A stretch of 6,009 bases of DNA from Candidatus Parcubacteria bacterium. Its GTDB lineage: Bacteria; Patescibacteriota; Minisyncoccia; Phycocordibacterales; GCA-2747955. The translations under genes were made by a program, and so were the position numbers. Within the stretch, counting starts at the first letter, position 1. Each line of letters starts with the position of its first letter. Positions 5,173-6,009 of the stretch are shown piece by piece. Location: positions 1-6,009 of the forward strand of contig JALUMP010000166.1 of assembly GCA_027039745.1 (NCBI GenBank), given 5' to 3'. The notes beneath the pieces were generated by a model. It was not told where the DNA came from. It made no database searches and saw only the letters and a list, made by a program, of their open reading frames with translations.

Positions 5173-5670
5173 ATGAAAAAAATACTTTTAGCAACAGATC
5201 ACGCAGGATTTTCTTTCAAAGAAAAGACTAAAGAAATTTTAAAATCAAAAAAATATGAGTTTGAAGACATGGGGGCTTTTGAATATAATAAAGATGACGA
5301 CTATCCAGACTTTATCTCAAAAGCAGCTCATAAAGTATCTTTACATCCAGATAAATATATTGCCATTATTTTTGGCGGCTCTGGGCAAGGAGAGGCAATT
5401 GTTGCCAATAGATTTAAAAATGTAAGAGCAATAGTTTATTATGGTGGTAACACAGATATTTTAGAATTATCTAAAAAACATAATGATGCTAATGTATTAT
5501 CTATTGGGGCACGTTTTGTTTATCCTGAAGATTTAGAAGATACGATTTTAAAATGATTATCTACTGATTTTACAAATCAAGAAAGACATTTACGACGTAT
5601 AGCAAAAATAGAATCTTTTTGTGTTTTTAACAAACTTTTGAGATGACTCCAGAAATTTAGTATTTATTAA
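5173..5670 (+). CDS. rpiB: RpiB/LacA/LacB-family sugar-phosphate isomerase, read through two UGA codons
   Basis: RpiB interconverts ribose 5-phosphate and ribulose 5-phosphate in the pentose phosphate pathway. Under the standard code it stops at TGA 5554-5556 after 127 residues. Reading on through UGA at residues 128 and 158 to TAA 5668-5670 gives 165 residues. Visible family motifs are DHAG (9-12), DYPD (43-46), GGSGQGEAIVANR (68-80), HNDANVLSIGAR (103-114) and, after the first UGA, W-LSTDFTNQERHLRRIAKIE, the conserved C-terminal segment, whose first residue is usually Trp or similar. The cysteine that acts as the base in E. coli RpiB (CGTG motif) is replaced by Gly (GGSG), as I recall for other Patescibacteria homologues. 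The substrate or mechanism may therefore differ. It has no TGG Trp codon. The stop is followed directly by TAG, making a tandem stop. It diverges from gdhA. Confidence 0.88.
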
Positions 5671-5675
5671 TAGTA

Positions 5676-5704
5676 TTTATTTTTTAGCGACTTTTTGCTA
5701 TAAT
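5676..5704 (+). promoter_or_regulatory. Extended -10 promoter upstream of the tRNA-like repeats and tRNA-Ile
   Basis: TGCTATAAT (5696-5704) is an extended -10 with a perfect TATAAT; TTTATT (5676-5681) is a weak -35 at 17 bases. Transcription would start near 5711 and run through both tRNA-like repeats into tRNA-Ile. It is the third TATAAT-type box in the window with no strong -35. Confidence 0.55.
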
Positions 5705-5707
5705 CTC

Positions 5708-5731
5708 TTTTGTATTTTGTAAAATACAAAA
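5708..5731. promoter_or_regulatory. 24-bp palindrome at the transcription start of the tRNA region
   Basis: TTTTGTATTTT (5708-5718) and AAAATACAAAA (5721-5731) are perfect reverse complements separated by GT. The palindrome covers the expected start point (about 5711) of the promoter just upstream. It could be an operator for a dimeric repressor, or a hairpin early in the transcript. It lacks a T-tract on either side, so it is unlikely to be the rpiB terminator, although it lies only 37 bases after that gene. Confidence 0.5.
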
Positions 5732-5742
5732 TAATATATAAA

Positions 5743-5789
5743 TGTAGCTCAGGTCAAGATTAGACTACAGTGAGCGCATAAGTGTAAAT
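5743..5789 (+). repeat. tRNA-like tandem repeat, copy 1
   Basis: The 47-base core begins TGTAGCTCAGGTCAAGATTA and contains GAGCGCATAAG. It shares TGTAGCTCAGGT and GAGCGCAT with tRNA-Ile downstream, i.e. the end of the acceptor strand and the D arm. Between them it carries extra bases (CAA and CTACAGT), and no anticodon or T arm follows. GCTCA can pair with TGAGC, and GCGC with GTGT across an ATAA loop. It begins exactly 98 bases before copy 2. It could be a decayed tRNA 5' half or part of a small RNA. Confidence 0.6.
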
Positions 5790-5840
5790 ATATACAGAAT
5801 ATTTTTTATATTATAAAATAATAAAATTAAGATATGCGAG

Positions 5841-5886
5841 TGTAGCTCAGGTCAAGGTTGGAATCAGTGAGCGCATAAGCGTAAAT
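5841..5886 (+). repeat. tRNA-like tandem repeat, copy 2
   Basis: The 46-base core begins TGTAGCTCAGGTCAAGGTTG and differs from copy 1 by four substitutions and one indel. Unlike copy 1 it is preceded by ATATGCGAG, as the real tRNA-Ile is. GCTCA/TGAGC pairing is kept, and the second stem is GCGC/GCGT where copy 1 has GCGC/GTGT, a change that keeps pairing through a wobble. It begins exactly 98 bases before the matching base of tRNA-Ile (5939). Confidence 0.6.
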
Positions 5887-5910
5887 TATCATAAATCGTT
5901 CTTTATGATA
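5887..5910 (+). other. 9-bp hairpin between repeat copy 2 and tRNA-Ile
   Basis: TATCATAAA (5887-5895) pairs perfectly with TTTATGATA (5902-5910) across the loop TCGTTC. It follows the tRNA-like core directly and is followed by CAAAAAAG, not by T's, so it is not a classical terminator on the plus strand. Copy 1 has only a weaker AAATAT/ATATTT hairpin (5786-5791 with 5799-5804) in the equivalent place. Confidence 0.5.
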
Positions 5911-5933
5911 CAAAAAAGTTAAAATAAATATAT

Positions 5934-6007
5934 GCGAGTGTAGCTCAGGTGGTTAGAGCGCATCACTGATAATGATGAGGTCGTAGGTTCGAGTCCTACC
6001 ATTCGCA
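5934..6007 (+). tRNA. trnI: tRNA-Ile (anticodon GAU)
   Basis: A full cloverleaf is present. The acceptor stem GCGAGTG (5934-5940) pairs with CATTCGC (6000-6006) with one G-T pair. The D arm is GCTC-AGGTGGTTA-GAGC. The anticodon stem is CATCA/TGATG with loop CTGATAA, anticodon GAT (5969-5971). The T arm is GTAGG-TTCGAGT-CCTAC. The discriminator is A (6007). The next two bases are CA, so no CCA end appears to be encoded. The gene reads AUC and AUU codons. It stands at the third position of the 98-bp repeat series. Confidence 0.97.
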
Positions 6008-6009
6008 CA

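Noticed and set aside
5708..5731. Palindrome as rho-independent terminator of rpiB
   Set aside because: No T-tract follows on the plus strand, and a perfect -10 box lies between it and rpiB.

Overview
The window is AT-rich DNA that I would place in a Patescibacteria (CPR) genome. HolA and RpiB have the short CPR-type forms of their families, no start codon has a clear Shine-Dalgarno sequence, and intergenic gaps are small. Most strikingly, UGA is a sense codon. Three genes (holA, gdhA, rpiB) stay open through seven in-frame UGAs to a UAA. Where the family is well conserved, the UGA sits at a tryptophan (GDH motifs MSWMRDEY and SYFEWYQN; the WLST segment of RpiB; the KKLWLTYHNLL segment of HolA). 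This points to UGA=Trp, not the UGA=Gly code of Absconditabacteria and Gracilibacteria. All eight protein genes end in UAA. A standard-code annotation would cut holA and rpiB short and split gdhA into pieces.

Layout. 2-181: tail of an unidentified gene. 156-860: holA (DNA polymerase III delta), overlapping it. 855-2049: an accessory block with two small minus-strand genes (a one-helix membrane-anchored protein and a two-helix membrane protein with a zinc ribbon). Four long imperfect hairpins separate and border these genes; their outer boxes resemble integron attC R boxes (AAC...GTT) with attC-like paired inner arms and spacers. 2095-2907: a compact tyrosine recombinase transcribed away from the block. 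2917-3792: dprA, in the same operon as the recombinase. 3793-3821: a hairpin terminator usable in both directions. 3825-5069 (minus): gdhA. 5173-5670: rpiB, divergent from gdhA, with a promoter so close that its mRNA is probably leaderless. 5696-6007: a promoter, a long palindrome, two tandem tRNA-like repeats at an exact 98-bp period, and tRNA-Ile(GAU) at the third repeat position.

How it fits together. I infer that 855-2907 is an integron-like system. A recombinase gene diverges from short, promoterless-looking gene cassettes, and each cassette is followed by a foldable recombination site. Three of the four sites fold better as the plus strand, which is the bottom strand relative to the cassettes and is the strand real attC sites use. 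The recombinase lacks the extra domain of known integron integrases, so this would be a minimal Xer-driven version; equally, it may be the cell's ordinary Xer next to an array that it does not mobilise. DprA handles incoming single-stranded DNA and is co-transcribed with the recombinase, so the neighbourhood suggests uptake and storage of foreign cassettes. The rest (holA, gdhA, rpiB, tRNA) is housekeeping.
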